This document shows, one piece after another, positions 10,801-25,124 of a stretch of 64,000 bases of DNA; positions within the stretch are counted from its first letter, which is position 1, and the number at the start of each line of letters is the position of its first letter. This DNA is from Neodontobutis hainanensis (Eukaryota > Chordata > Actinopteri > Gobiiformes > Odontobutidae). The stretch spans positions 2,606,501 to 2,670,500 of the forward strand of contig JALDNG010000008.1 of the NCBI GenBank assembly GCA_024349245.1, given 5' to 3'. A program made the translations under genes and the position numbers. The notes below the pieces were generated by a model. The model saw only the letters and a list, made by a program, of their open reading frames with translations. It made no database searches and was not told the DNA's origin.

Positions 10801-13800
10801 TTGAGATTTTCTGACATCATGCACAATTGTTTTTAGTCTGATACAGATAAAATAATGTAATGAGTAGATTTTTGTGACCTATTTGCAGACAGTGTGTACT
10901 TGCCTCATGTTTTAGATGATGAGAAATAGTCCACAAAGGATTAGCACAGATATTTAATATACTGTTTTTCTGTAAATTTCTGGAATTACAGAATATTTTT
11001 TCAAACTGTGTTTCAGACAGATTCTAACTACAGTATATTTTAATGGTGATGCAGAGTTTATATTTGTTTTGTTAACATGTACAAAGTGTCATAGCTGTAA
11101 AAATCCTCATATAATGCGATGCGTGTGTGTCTGTGCACAGCAGGCAGCCATCGCTTGAGTGTTGATGGATGTGATGCTACAGGTCGACAAAGGGCCGCTG
11201 CTGTCCCATTCAGTTCGGCCATTCAGCTGGGATCAGTGCCTGTGGAGGGCCTCTGATGCATGTGTGCCGCTGGCTGCGCATCTCTGCAAACAGGAAGGAC
11301 TGACGGCTGGCCCCTGGTCTCTGCTGACTCCTCCATTGTGTGGGGCCAATTTGGTCGCGCATGCTTTGTGGGCTTTTATTTTATGCCCTGACTCCCCCCA
11401 GGCTCTGAGTGTTGACCCAGGCTGATATAGACACATACTGAGGTATTGCCACACCCAGACCATTGATTTTGATTGGTTCATGACGAGGCGGTGGTATTCT
11501 TGTATATTTCAAGTCTAATTACAGAGCATAAGTGCAGTTTTGCTCTGGTCATGTAAAGGTTGTTAAGTATCATGTGATGTCTGTCTAATTTGATGGGAGA
11601 CTGATGAAGCTTATAGCTCCTTTGTTTGTCATTACAGGCAGTGGTGTGGCCCATTCCCTCTGTGCACTGGAGCTGGCCAATGTGCACACAGACCTAATTC
11701 CCTGTGGGCCACTGATTGTAGGCTCTGTTTCTGTGTTTTCCTCCCTGATTAACCGATGCAGGGAAAAACAGAGCAGCTGGCTGATGGGGAGGAGGGCTAG
11801 GAGAAAAGTAGGGGCTGCCCGTCACCCCGCTGGCGCTGTCCTGCTTTCTTAGCCGGTTTCACTCTGCTGTGTCTGATGGTGTCCTCAGTCTATGGCTGGG
11901 GTTTAGCCCTAAGGCACCTCTCTGTGGCCCACTTTCACTCTTTTCTACAAACACACTTTTTATGTCAACAGTCAAATCGAAAGAATCACTACCATTGTAA
12001 ATTTTATGAAGCTTAGCACAAAGGTGACTCTTGATGCAGGTCTTGCATGATTCTTTGAGGATAAGTAAACTAGGATGGGCAATTTTATGTGTCACTGCAT
12101 TAAAAATCAGTACCCTTAGTTTGAATAGGTATTAAGTATTTTAAATCTAGCATGTACAAATACTTTGGTTAACAATGCCTATTAGGTCTTGGAATGCAAA
12201 ATATTTCTTTAATTCATTTTATGATTCAATATACAGTACATATATTTTATACTTTTTGAAACTGAAAGAGGATTTCCTTCACAACATCTTTTGTGTCACA
12301 TCCTTCCGCCTTTTTCCTCAAACATTTTATTACATTCAAGGCACAAGCTGGTGGGCAAATAGGACTTTCTATTCAGGTTCAATTCAATAACCTGTGCAAT
12401 GTTACAATTCTCCTTGAGCTATTTTTGGTGGGATTTGACTCTGGGCGAGGTGGAGGTATCGCTCAAGCCGACACTAATGTGTGCTCTATGCTGATATAGG
12501 TGGGTGGATCTGAAATGTGTCACTTAAAGCGCTGCAGCTGTGTGTGTGTAGGTCGGCCCAGGCTGTTTGTTTGTTGTGTCGGCAGATGAGTACAGTAGAC
12601 CGTATCATAGTAGGTCAGGGGATTGTTTGTCTGATCCATTGAGGAGTGATTAGTGCCGACAGGGAGCTGAGCTTCTTCATACTCCCAGCAGAGGAGCAGA
12701 GGATTGGCCTGCATTTGCCTCTGCCAGTCTCCGTGACCTCACTGGTCACATCCAGATGGGTAAAAGACTTGATGCCATTGGATTGGGCCTGTCCTGGATT
12801 GTTTTGTCCCTTTTTCTGGCTCCTGCTTCATGCCTCCATCACACCATTTGCTTTATTTAGTGTCACAAACACATGTCTGCAGAATTAGGTCCTGCTTCTT
12901 GCTATCATAATTTGATGCACACAGACTCTGAAGGAAATTCTGTTCTATCTCTAAATCACAATCTTTACATTACATTCATAATTTATTTATTTACAAAAGC
13001 AACCGACTGTAGGCTTAGCGTAGGCCAGTGACTTCCTCCACACTGCTGAAGTTGGGGGGTGCCGCTGGAAGGTCGGGGGGCTGCGGCTTTCTGCCTTTTT
13101 TTATCTAATCCCTGTTTCTATTCCCAGCCACTTCTTAATCTGCCACTAATCGGATTTGTTAAGCTTGTTTTATTTTTTTATATCTAAAATCTTCAAGGCT
13201 CTTTGATTTTACTGTGGGATGCTAATGGCCCCTCTAATTTAGTTGAATAATAAACTATGGATTTTTGGCAGTTTATAAATTATTAATTAATTACATACAT
13301 TCATCCATGTTTTTAGCTTAATTTGACTCTTTTATTAAAAATACCGAGCAGTTTTGATCTCATTGCCTTTACTCGTGTTTGAGTTATTTGCAAAATGCTG
13401 CTGATTGCAAATTAGAGAGCATTTATGGGGCAATTATCCAAACCTTTCCTCTTTAAGAGATGCTTGGCAATCCTCACTCTGTGGGGATAAATAACATTGT
13501 ACGTCTCCTTTCACTCGCTCAACCCTTTTTCCTGGATCGCAGCTATCACAAATTCAGACAGTACTAGACACAACAAAAGATAAACTTACAGGTATTAGCA
13601 AACTGCCTACTCAATCTCACCGTTAATCTGTTCTAGGCTCTTAAACAAATGGCCCATTTGGTTAATGGGGCTCTCTGCTGGGGCTTTAATCTTAATAGAC
13701 CTCCCATTGAGGCTAGTGCATAAGCCTAGACAAAGTTTTTGTCTGAAACTGAATATCTGGTATCCCGAGTTTCCTAGTTATTGCTTAGCCAAATGTTGAA

Positions 13801-13929
13801 CTTATCTAAAATGTTTTATCACACTCTGGCAGCTGTCCTCAGAGTTAAATTTGCATTTGACTGTCACATGAGCATACAGTATATGCTTGGGCAAGTGCGT
13901 TTGTGACATGTTTGTTTCTTTGTTTGTAG
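7862..13929 (+). other. sptbn2: sptbn2 intron 1
   Basis: About 6 kb with no supported exon. ORFs present are short and unrelated to known families. Several stretches (for example 11600-11710 and 13370-13760) are of balanced composition and look non-repetitive, so they could be conserved regulatory sequence, but nothing seen here proves it. Confidence 0.5.
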
Positions 13930-13960
13930 GTTGAATGTGTTTTCCTCAAGCGTGGGCACC

Positions 13961-16900
13961 ATGAGCACCATCTCACCGACAGACTTCGACAGCTTGGAGA
14001 TCCAGCAGCAATACAATGACATCAACAACCGCTGGGACCTCGCAGCAGAGACGGACTGGGACAATGAGAACAGTTCAGCGCGTCTATTTGAACGCTCGCG
14101 CATCAAAGCATTGGCAGGTACGCTACGCTTACAAACTGTTGGCTCAGTGTGAAACTGTACTGTTTTTCCCATTTGCTTTATTTTTACATGAGCCTTTTAG
14201 TACATCAAAAGGAACGCCGTTGTGCAATCAGACAATATTATATTATATTACAGGGGAGCTAAAAGTTAAACGTGTGAAAAATAGACAACATTTAAATAAA
14301 AAAATATTTGATGAGCAGCTCTACTATGGCTCAGATACTTGGGTTGGAAGTTAATTTTGGTTTGTCCCAAAAGAGCAGGACAGAAATACTTTGGAAAGGA
14401 GGACGAGGCAAATGAGCTGCAGAGCTGCAGATATCAGACCTGGATGCCATGAGAAGGGATGAGAAATGTGGATTAAATCCAGTCAAAATGGCAACTTAAC
14501 TCCTCACTGAAATTAATGAGGAATTGGTGTTAAATTAATTGAATCACACATGTCTCAGGAGTCCAAATAACGTGATTATGATGTTTTGGTTAGATTACAT
14601 GACTTATCTTCTATGCCTAATAGATAAAAAAAAATTGTCAAAAGGGTTGTAGTGCCGTGGGTAGGCCAGCAGAGGGGAGCAATAGGCAGCCGTGTACCCT
14701 TGGTTTCTTTTTCTCTTTCACACAGAGGCTTCAAAAACCTCGTGGTGCCTTTTACAGTCAAACTCCTAAGCTACAGATAAAGCTCATTTTACTAACAAAT
14801 ACAACCCGTTTCATTTCCTAAAGAGAACAGAGTGAACACTGTGAACGCTTACTGTTTTTTTTGTCCGGGTGCCTTTTTTACAGTGCACTGTGTTCTTTTT
14901 GCTTCATTGTAAAAAGCGTGGAGATTGTGAAATAATAAACGCTTTTTCACATTTTTATGTTCGCTGAAACAACTGCGACAGAAGCCAAAGGGGTTCAGGT
15001 GTGCGCAGCTTCTGTGTGTGAATACCTGTGATACCATCAGTGTTGGACAAGTGTGGGCTTGAAGTGTACATTCTTTGACTTGCCTTAGCAGCTACCTCCC
15101 ACCCCAGGGCACACCTCCTGCCTTTTCCAGTCATCCCCAAATGTCAAGACCCTTTGCATTATGTGTGCTACTGCGTACACAGCTCTCTCACACTCACAAG
15201 CTTTCTCAACTTTTCCTTGTTCAAATTTTTTAATAACTCTCACTAATGTGTTCTGCTGTATTAGAAACAGTACTGATTATTATTGTGTAATGTTATGTTT
15301 TCTTTAAATACCACCTATTTTATGTGTTTTATAAGTGATAATTTGCATTTCTCTCAACACTTAATGAAATAACCTTTTGGTTCTACATTACATGTACAAA
15401 AAAGGTGTTGGCTTTGCGATAACTTTTGGTAGCTTCAGGGGTTTCCTGTAGGATTATATTTACTGCCATCTTTCTGCTGCTTCTATCTTTTATTCTCTTT
15501 GTAACTTCATTAATTATTAATCAGTTATTTGGTTTACACATGATTGCAGCTTCTTGAATGTCCACAGTCTTTGCACGGCACATAAAGTCACTGGAGTACA
15601 ATGCTATTTAACAGAAAGGTATGTTCTATAGTCTGTAGTCATCTAGTGAGTATTTGTAAGCTCTCTATTTCCAGTTTGAATGCTGTGTTTCGGTGCTCAT
15701 TAGTCCAGTCCCTCTCTGTAAAACACCTTGTCACCAAAGGCCTGGGGCATTTGGCGATCTAATGAGGTCCATCCAGAGGCTCCCTGGTCAGCAACAAACA
15801 CAAACATCAAAAAAATTTTTTTTTTTACTGTAGACCCCTGGTCAGGCAAAAAAAAACACTTGCTACAAAGAAGGCTTTGACCTTCCTCAGCACCGTGTTT
15901 ACAGCCTCATGTTAAATTTCTGGACTGGACACAAGTTTTTGCAGCTTTTCTTCCGTTTCTTTACAGTTGCATAAACACTATGGTTTTGAAATATATAAAT
16001 GAGGATGCTAAAAGTAATGCAAACTGTAAATAATACTTAAAGAAGTCACTCATTAAAGAAAAAGTGAAAAATGGTGTATAAATATTATCTAGTCATATAT
16101 GTATTAGTATTAAGTACCTGTTCTCATTCTGGAAGAAGTTACAAAAAATAATGTAAATTTTTTATTTTATTTAAATATTGTATAAATATCAGAAAAATAT
16201 ACCACTGCAAATAAAATGTGGCTCATTCATTCACTCTTTGAAGTATTTACTTAAGTACTTTAAGTGAATAGAGAATACTGAGACAACTGTGCTACACACT
16301 AACACTTTAAAATCTTTTTCAGGCAGGAAAGAGCTTGTCACTATTGAGCCTTTTTATATGACTTCCTTCCTGTCTAAGCACTGTATCAAAACGTAGAGAG
16401 AAACTGTATAAGTGAGGCACCTCCTTAGTGAACAGGATAAGATAACACAATCTGATAGAGGCTGTCGTGATATACCTTCTTGGCAGGCTACTCCCTGGTG
16501 CTCACAGGAATTAAGGAAGAGTTGAATAATCCTCCTGAAGCTATAGTGAGCAAAGAGCTCTAATGGTTTAGTCCACCTCCACACCTCCTCCCCCACAGTC
16601 TTTTCACAGTCGCCTTGCATTGTGCTCCTCCCTCAAACACACCTTATGCAAATGTTACAATTTTCTGAGTCCCAGCAGGCTTTGTTTACACAGCCATCCT
16701 ACCGCAGCCAGTTAGCTTGCTCTGCTCCACCGAATGCGTTTAGAGGGAAGGAATAGACTGTGTTTCGTCACAAGGATCACAAGGGAGTGTGACCACAAGT
16801 TCTGACTCTGCTCAGAGGCCAAAAGTGTGGCGAACTTCTCCACAGGAGGAGGTGTAACAGAACATTTTGTTCTTCACTTTAGTTTGAGATGATTTTTTGA

Positions 16901-19900
16901 ATCAAATCCTTCACCCTGCGCTCTGTTTTCATTGGACAAATCGTGACGTGTAAAAGACGAGGCGGCAACATTTTCAAGACTGAATTGTGTTTTGAAGAAG
17001 CACAGCAGAAAGAAGAAAATAAGTCTGGACATATTTTTCAGTCTTTTGGAAGATTTAGTCCAGAAAGGTTGCTGCTGCTGGGCTATGCTGGACTTTTACC
17101 ATTCATTCCGCATCTGACTGGAATCTTTAGGAGAGAGAGCTAGCAAGAAGCACTATGGAGTGGGACCACAGGGACAGAGAGCCCTGTTTGTCCCCAGCAG
17201 CATTTGTTAATCAGGTGCAATACTCCAACATTATGGAGGGAAGGTTTAAACAGCTGCAAGGTAAGAGCTGTACTTGCCTGTTAGTGTGGTTTCCAAGAAA
17301 CGTTTCTGAGAGAGACTTTAAACAAAGGTTTAGAAATGTCTTTATGTTTTTTCTGAAACAGTTTACCTGCTTATGACACCGCTTTGTGCTTTTTGGCTCA
17401 GACAACCATTGTTAATATTAACAGATTAGGATAAGCTATAATGTGTCCTCTAAGTCATTTCCTGAAACAGAAGGAAAAACAGAGCTTTATACTTTATCCT
17501 GTTCTGCAGCACATGCTTTAGTTTTGGCATGTATAATTAACCATGTTTTACTACTTCTGATGAAGATAAGTGAATAGCGTTGTATTCACACAGTAGGCTT
17601 CAGATCAGCTCTAAAGCAGGCCGGCAGTCTGGCACCTGATCATCGAGCCACCTGTCCTTTCTTATCTTATTACAATGTACTCTATCTCTGCACACAGCCT
17701 GTGAGCTCTACAGGTACTGCACACGAGAAATATACAGTCTGGTTTTCATGTACAAAGAGAAACATGGCCTAAATATTATTCACTAAAAGTAACCCATAAT
17801 ATATGCAAACTAATAAAACTAACCCACAGTTAATTCAACCATAGAAACCAAAATGTTTGGCTTCATTACTAACATTTATATCCACACCTAAAATAAATAA
17901 AATGAAAGAAATTGTTGCGTTTTTAAAAATCTTATTAAATTTTATTAAAGCTTATTCCGATGCAAGGATGTACCTGTTGAAGACTTGTGTACAGCTCTCA
18001 GCTTTACCTTTAAGTCAGAGTGCACAATGGAAGGTTAGAAGTAGGTTAGTGCATCTGTGCCAGCTTTATGATCCTGGCACAATGGTGCACCTACAAGGAG
18101 CTCTGCTGACATCCGGTCCCTCCCTGACATCTGCCTGGAGCAGCTCTTTAGTTTTACTTGAGGGGCAAGTTATGCTCTTCACATAGTTCACATTCTTTTA
18201 GTGAAAATCAAATATTTCAGTCATCATTGATTGACATTAGTGCGCTGTTGTGATGCGTAATGTCTAAATGCAACTCCTACCATACCACCGCACCTGTGCC
18301 TTATGACGATGTACTAAAAATTGTAATTTTTAGTACAAAATTTTAATTGTTCAGTTAACTTGTGATACACAGGCAAATACATTATCATTTAAACTGCTTT
18401 TCAAGTTTTCTTTTCTGTATTTATATAGATTTATATATCTGTAGTCCGCTGTACGTGTATACACATACTCAGACACAAACACCTTTTTGGCAACACCCAC
18501 TTGTATTTCCAGTTTGACTTGCCTTGAGGCTCATTCTCCATGTCACTCCCTGCCTCACTTTATTAAATCATGACTTCAGTCGACTGGAGTAATAAAGAGG
18601 ACTTGTACATGTACATGGCATTCGGAAAGTGGTTAAGAATAGTTCTAATAGGTGAAAACTCATCCTGAACTCTAATAGCACTGTTTTGCTTCAGGTTAAT
18701 GTTGCACTAGTCCAGCCGAATAGGTGAACATCTAAGAACAGGTCTATTTTGAACTGTACACAGTAAATGCTTGTAGGTTGTTGCCTGTAGCCTGATTATG
18801 CCTCTCACACCATTCATTACATGAAACCATGTTAAGCATGATTTGTTTTTTTGTTTTTTTATATTTTGAGTAAGGTTTTCTGAGAGGTACAGAAGAATGC
18901 CCTAGTTAATAAAGTATAGTGTAAGTTGGTATCACCACAATGACCTGGTTCAAAGGGTCACTGTCCCAGCTACCACTGACCTCTGAATCTGCCACTGTGG
19001 ACTTTACAATGAAATGCCATTGGAGTTTACTTAACAAGAATAAACATTTAGACCCCTCCCCAATGGCCTTCACAAACACTGCAAGCACAGAGCCACATTT
19101 CTATTACTTTAGTGAAGATTTTAGTTGTAATGTGAATAATGTTTCTTTGTTATTAAAAAGTAGGGATAATGTCTAGGTAAACCAAGACACATTTTAATCT
19201 CTATTGGTGCCAAGGATGTCTTCTCAGTTTCTTGTGGCACACATTTTGTTGTTATACATTGTTTACGGATTTAAGCTGTACTGAGGTCAGTGTTGCATTT
19301 TGGGTCAAGTTCCTCTGTACTGTATCATGTAACTGGATATTCTTAACACGGAATGAAAGCTATGGCTCTCCTGGCCTCTAGCTGTAACTTTGAGTCACAT
19401 TACTAAGAGTTCATTGTGTGGGCACACAAATGGCTTTTTAAAGTTTTGTGTTTGTACAGTTTAACCAATATTGACAGTTTTTCAAAGTTGCAAGAAGGTG
19501 CTGCTTTGGGAAGGTCAGGCCAGATAGCGTACTGTTGATAGTTCACACTGTTTGGCTCTGCAGATGTTGTGGCTAAACAAGATCTGTGTCTGTCTCTTTT
19601 CTCATGGGACCAGCCTTGGGCAGTCCTCCTCTCTGTTTTTTTGCATTATCAGCTGCAGCTGCATTTGGTGCATAGGGGAATAACCTGTTACCCATACTAA
19701 AAGAATTTTCATAAGAAAAAAAAAAAACCTACTTGCTACTGTTAAGCAAAAGTTGCACCCTTTTCTACTTGTAACCTCAAACTGTTAAAGTGTAAAAATA
19801 ACTCATGGCACTTGTGGCAGGGCAGGGGTTTTGCCACAGCCTGCTCAATGTGAGAAGCGGAGGAGGGACAGCCAGGCCCACAGAGAAATGTGCATATTTT

Positions 19901-20346
19901 TTTCATTTTTCTGATTCTGTTACTTTCTCTTTGTCACAATATTTACAAATTCCTTTATGTCTTTACTCTGCATTCAATAAATAAAAATATTAATGTGACA
20001 TTTTATTGTGTTAGAAGGAGATAAGATTGATACAATATTGTTTAGTATCTGGCTGAACCAAGGTTAATATATAACACATTTAACCCTTTATACATTGTGT
20101 AAATCATTATTATCATGAATTATGTGCTCTTGAAAATAATTCTATTAAGCTATACCTCTTTTAACTGGTCCTAGTTGTTCATAATGAATGTGTTGCTCAT
20201 TTTCTTTGTTGTAACCATCAAGTGCTACTGCAGCCACAATACACCCACTACAAACTAAATTTAACTGTGTGAGTTGTTTCAATGTTGTAGTATTTTTGAA
20301 CAAATATTTTTAAAGACTGTCACTTCTTTACAAGCAACAAATATCG

Positions 20347-20377
<31 letters not shown>

Positions 20378-20387
20378 ATATATTATG

Positions 20388-20473
<86 letters not shown>

Positions 20474-23400
20474 TATATTATATATATATATATTATGTAT
20501 ATATATATATATATATATTTATTTATTTTATTGTACAAGCTTTAATTGACAGTGTGATGAATGATGTCTGTGAGGCTTTCTCCTCACCTGTTGACACAAA
20601 AAGTAATGTAATGACAAGGCCATTTAAGTAAGCAATGGATGTTTTTTTATTTTATCTAAGGACGAGGTGACCAGAGTCAGAGGGTACACATGCTCATTGT
20701 GGGTGGGGAGATACAGTAGATTAGAAGAGTTTATGGAGTCAAAGACATTCCTAAACAGTACAATACGTGACCGAGAGGTCTACAGAGCAGCAGAGCGCAG
20801 ACCCTGGGTGGGGCAAAAAACGGAGGTTGCTTGTTAGCAGCTTGTGTCTGTGGCTTTCTTTCATCTTTGTCAATAAAGGAACCCTAAGTGTAAAATAATT
20901 ATATGGTTAACTTAACTTCACAGCAAAGAAACAAGACCAGATCTGCAGAATACATTTATTGTTTCTCTGAAGGGCAGTCTCAGTAAACTTTTGTATGGAC
21001 GGAGACTCTCCTTGTCCTCTGCAACACAGAGGAGGGATGCAGCAATAGCTTTTCTGATGTAACTGTGTGCCTTTTATTTTCTCCATTAACGCTTATCTCT
21101 AGGCAAATTAATTTTAAACATAGCCACTGACACTTGTATAAACAAATTAATCTTTCTGGCATTGTCATATGATTCATTTTACATTCTTTGTGCAACTTTA
21201 GGGGATGCACAATAATGCATAATGCAGTCAACAATGATTTTATCCTACCAGTGCATGGCATAAAGTGAAGTGTAAAATACACCACAGTATATTTACGATA
21301 AAAAGCACAAAACCTTGTCTTTAAAAAATATGTGTGTACCTTTCCCTCAAGAAAAAGTGATTGTTACTGATTAACTGATTATCTGTGTATTTTATTTTAA
21401 GATGTCATACATTTTTACGAGTTTTTTAATGTAGAATACAGGGTACATTTCCATAAATACAAAATGAGATGCTGCCTAAAAAGTCATGTTTAGTGTCTGC
21501 CTGTCTGTCATGTAATCACTGACCTTTGTCCCAGCTTCTATGTACCACACAAACAAGATTAGGTCTGTAGCATATTTTCTGAGCTTACCTGAAGATTGCC
21601 ATCTTCTTACTAGAAGATCATTATCACTAGCCAAACATGTTAAGAGGTCAGGAACATGGTGTGAAGAAGCTTGAGTAAAAAAGCATTTTTCTTGGCAAAA
21701 GGAAGCCCCTCGAACTCTTCCTAGGGCTGACAAATTTAGGAATGAGACAATTGATAGTGACTAAACATGCCCAATCCTGATCTTGACACAGTGTAATTCA
21801 TAAACATTGACAGATGACATTGCGCCTCTGATCCCTTGTGATTACACAAACACAGACTGAAGAATTATGGGTGGATGTACAAGACATTTAAGTGAATATT
21901 TTAGTGTTTAATATTTGAAAAACTGTGTGGAAAAATACTTAAAAGAAGACCTTGTTTTTGTCTACACAATATGGGATTATATGTGACTTAAGGAAAACTT
22001 AGAAGGCAGTAATTACAAAGGCCTGGCATCTGAAGCTCTTATTTTCCCACTGTTATGCCTTTTATCTCTTGTGTAATTCTGAAACAATGTTGGCAAGCTG
22101 CTGAGGTGTTTTCAGAGACACTGACGACATAAAGAAGCTATGGTTCTTTTCTCCCCATGTTTGGCGCCCTCAGCTAAAGGACGGTTAACAAAAAGAGCCT
22201 TCAGGCTTATAACTATGATAAAGTTATTCAGCATTGGGTCCAGGATGCACAAACTGGACACACTCACGCCTCATTATTTTCAACAGCTGCACTGCTTATC
22301 TACCTCAGTCGCCACTGATGGCTGTGTAAACATGTCTGACGTCTGTGTTTGCCTCCTGTTGTTGTTCAGTAGCCTTGTCATTAGGAGCACATCAACACCA
22401 GTAGCATATTTTAGGACACAGGTTCCTGTATTCGGCCTGGTGCTAGGGTTGTCCCAACATGACCAAGCCTTTAGAAGAATGCGGCCTCCTCAATCTTTAA
22501 TAATGGATTTTTATCTGTCCCAGCTTCAGGCTGCATAGTTAAACCTTTTCAAAGTCCTGTTTCCATTTGTTAAAGTGCACAGATTGTAGAATTAGTGTGC
22601 ATTGTTGAGGAAGTCCATTCAAAATAGTTCATGGGTTAAACATTACATCTTCTGGTGTTTCTCCATCCTTATTGCTGAAATTTCAAAATCTGTCAACTGT
22701 CACTTTGAATTTCCCATGTCACAACTATTTTCTGTTATGATGCAACAAGAATGGATTCAACTAAAATAGTCCATGTCGTGTTTCACAGTGCTGTTATCTT
22801 CAGCTTTTTCCGCAGGGATCCATTTATCCATACCATCATTATCTTATTAGCAGCTGCAGGAAGGACTTTGTTTTGTTTAACTCATTAGTACAGACCTGCT
22901 CCTATGATCTATTTTCTGGTAGCTCCGGGTCTGTGTGGATGACCTTGCGTTGAGCATAAAGTGCATTAAGTATCAAGATCTATAGAATAGTTTTTGAAGT
23001 GGCAGGGAGACCTTGTGTCCTGTAAATGAGGTCACCTTGTTAGGTGGCAGAGCGGGATTAGCTTCTTACTCCCTTGGCCCATATGTCTGAACTGCTGTCA
23101 GAGATAAAATTTTTTCAGTCTTTTTTTCTCAATTAAGCAACAGTAGAGCTCTTTCCTACCTTTATGGACAATTTTGCAAAGTCACTTCAATATTAAAACG
23201 TGTCTTGTTACAAATAATAGGCAGTGAACACATTAATACAAGAGTGAAAACGTCTCACTAAGCTTCCAATAGCTGACAGAAGACTTAATGGTTGACTGCT
23301 TAGTAAAACAGCTTAGGGCATTGTGATTTACTATGAGTCAAACAACAATTGAGATTCCCAAGAAATGTTGTGCTGCATGGATTTGAATAGGTAGTAACAT

Positions 23401-25073
23401 TATGGTATCTGTGTGTGTCAACTGAGACTTGACCCATGTCTCCTCTTGTGTATTTTACAGATGAGCGTGAAGCAGTTCAGAAGAAGACCTTTACCAAATG
23501 GGTAAACTCTCATTTAAGCAGAATGACCTGTCGCATTGGTGACTTGTATTCGGACCTGCGCGACGGCCGCATGCTGATCCGCTTGCTCGAAGTGCTCTCA
23601 GGAGAACAACTGGTCAGTGTCTCTCAGAAAACCTTCTCCTCTGTCTGAGTATCTGCATCTATGACCCTACATTACAAAGAGGAAGAAATAACTATGTGCT
23701 TAATTTTCCCTCTTGTACACCCATGCTCAAAAAATATGTACGTGTGAAGAATTTAAACTTGACGCTGTAAAAGTCAGAACCATCTTTTTTTCTTCTTCAC
23801 ACAGCCAAAGCCCACCAAGGGCCGCATGCGTATTCACTGCCTGGAAAATGTTGATAAAGCACTGCAGTTTCTCAAGGAGCAAAAGGTTCATCTTGAAAAC
23901 ATGGGCTCACATGATATTGTTGACGGGAACCATCGTCTTACACTGGGTCTCATCTGGACTATCATCCTTCGCTTCCAGGTAACAGACTCATTTAATTTGG
24001 TAGCTTTTCCCAGCTGTCTTTTTACTCTAACCTCGCTCAAATAGGAAGTTTGCCCATGGGTCCTCAGGTCTCTGCATGTTGTAGAGTTCATCCACAGGCA
24101 ACTCTAAAAGAGGTTAATGCTGCAGGGATAGAATTCATCTGGCATTACTATTAAATAGGTCTTTATTTTTTATTACCCATGGACTAATGGTTCATGAACT
24201 AGTACTGCAAACTTGCACTGTACTTGTTTCATCTTTGTATATGTCTTTTATTAATATGGACTTAAACCAATGTGTTTCCAGATTCAGGACATCAGTGTAG
24301 AGACAGAAGACAACAAGGAGAAGAAATCTGCTAAAGATGCCCTGCTGCTTTGGTGCCAAATGAAAACTGCTGGGTGAGAGAAGCGCTTTAATTACATGGA
24401 ATAGATAGATCTTATACAACATAGAACATGTGGTTACTGGTGTAAAGTTAATGATTAGTGTCTCCTGATTTGGCTTTTGCAGATATCCTAATGTCAACAT
24501 CCACAACTTTACCACCAGCTGGAGAGATGGCATGGCGTTCAATGCTATTGTGCACAAACACAGGTTATTGACTTTTTCATGTAATTGCTGCACTGCAATA
24601 CATGGTTTTATGAGATTTCTAGATATGTTAGATGATTATGTGTAGATTAATACAATTCATTTTGAAATTTTATTCGGGTTAGTGTCTCGTCTCTGTGGTG
24701 TTTTTATCAGCTTTACTCCTTCTTCTCTCCTCTTCCTACCGTCTACTTTAGGCCTACAAAGACAAAAATAAAATCAAGAATAAGTTGGCCTAGATCTCAG
24801 AAATAATAACCTACTTATTTTCTATGTAGAGTCATGCTTGCGTTACTCACTTGCACTCCCTGCTGGTATTAGTGACATTTTGTGCAAGCAATACCTTGTA
24901 TTACAGCACAGCTTATTCCAGTTCATTAGTTTACACAGTTTTCTGGGGGTCGCTGTTAAAATTATGCAAGCCCATTTCTGTTGTAGTAAAACAACAATAA
25001 CTGAAGCATTGCCAATAAATCACTCAAAAGTCAATTCAAGTTCGGTTTCTCTAGTGTTGCCTTTACAAGAACA

Positions 25074-25124
<51 letters not shown>

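Larger units (their letters stand above)
17261..23460 (+). other. sptbn2: sptbn2 intron between alternative first exon and first shared exon
   Basis: About 6.2 kb without supported exons. It contains a 13-bp-arm inverted repeat (18310-18337) and a long AT microsatellite (20339-20520). ORFs here are short and unrecognised. Confidence 0.55.

Noticed and set aside
13931..13960. Upstream extension of the spectrin frame (TTG start)
   Set aside because: Not an ATG; the family's conserved amino terminus starts at ATG 13961.
20274..20631. Tyr-Ile-rich ORFs
   Set aside because: Direct translation of the AT microsatellite.
22140..22538. 132-codon + strand ORF in the sptbn2 intron
   Set aside because: Not in phase with a useful exon, no domain, no acceptor/donor pair that would join it to spectrin.
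24192..24593. 133-codon - strand ORF
   Set aside because: Runs antisense across two real spectrin exons (24282-24373 and 24483-24563).
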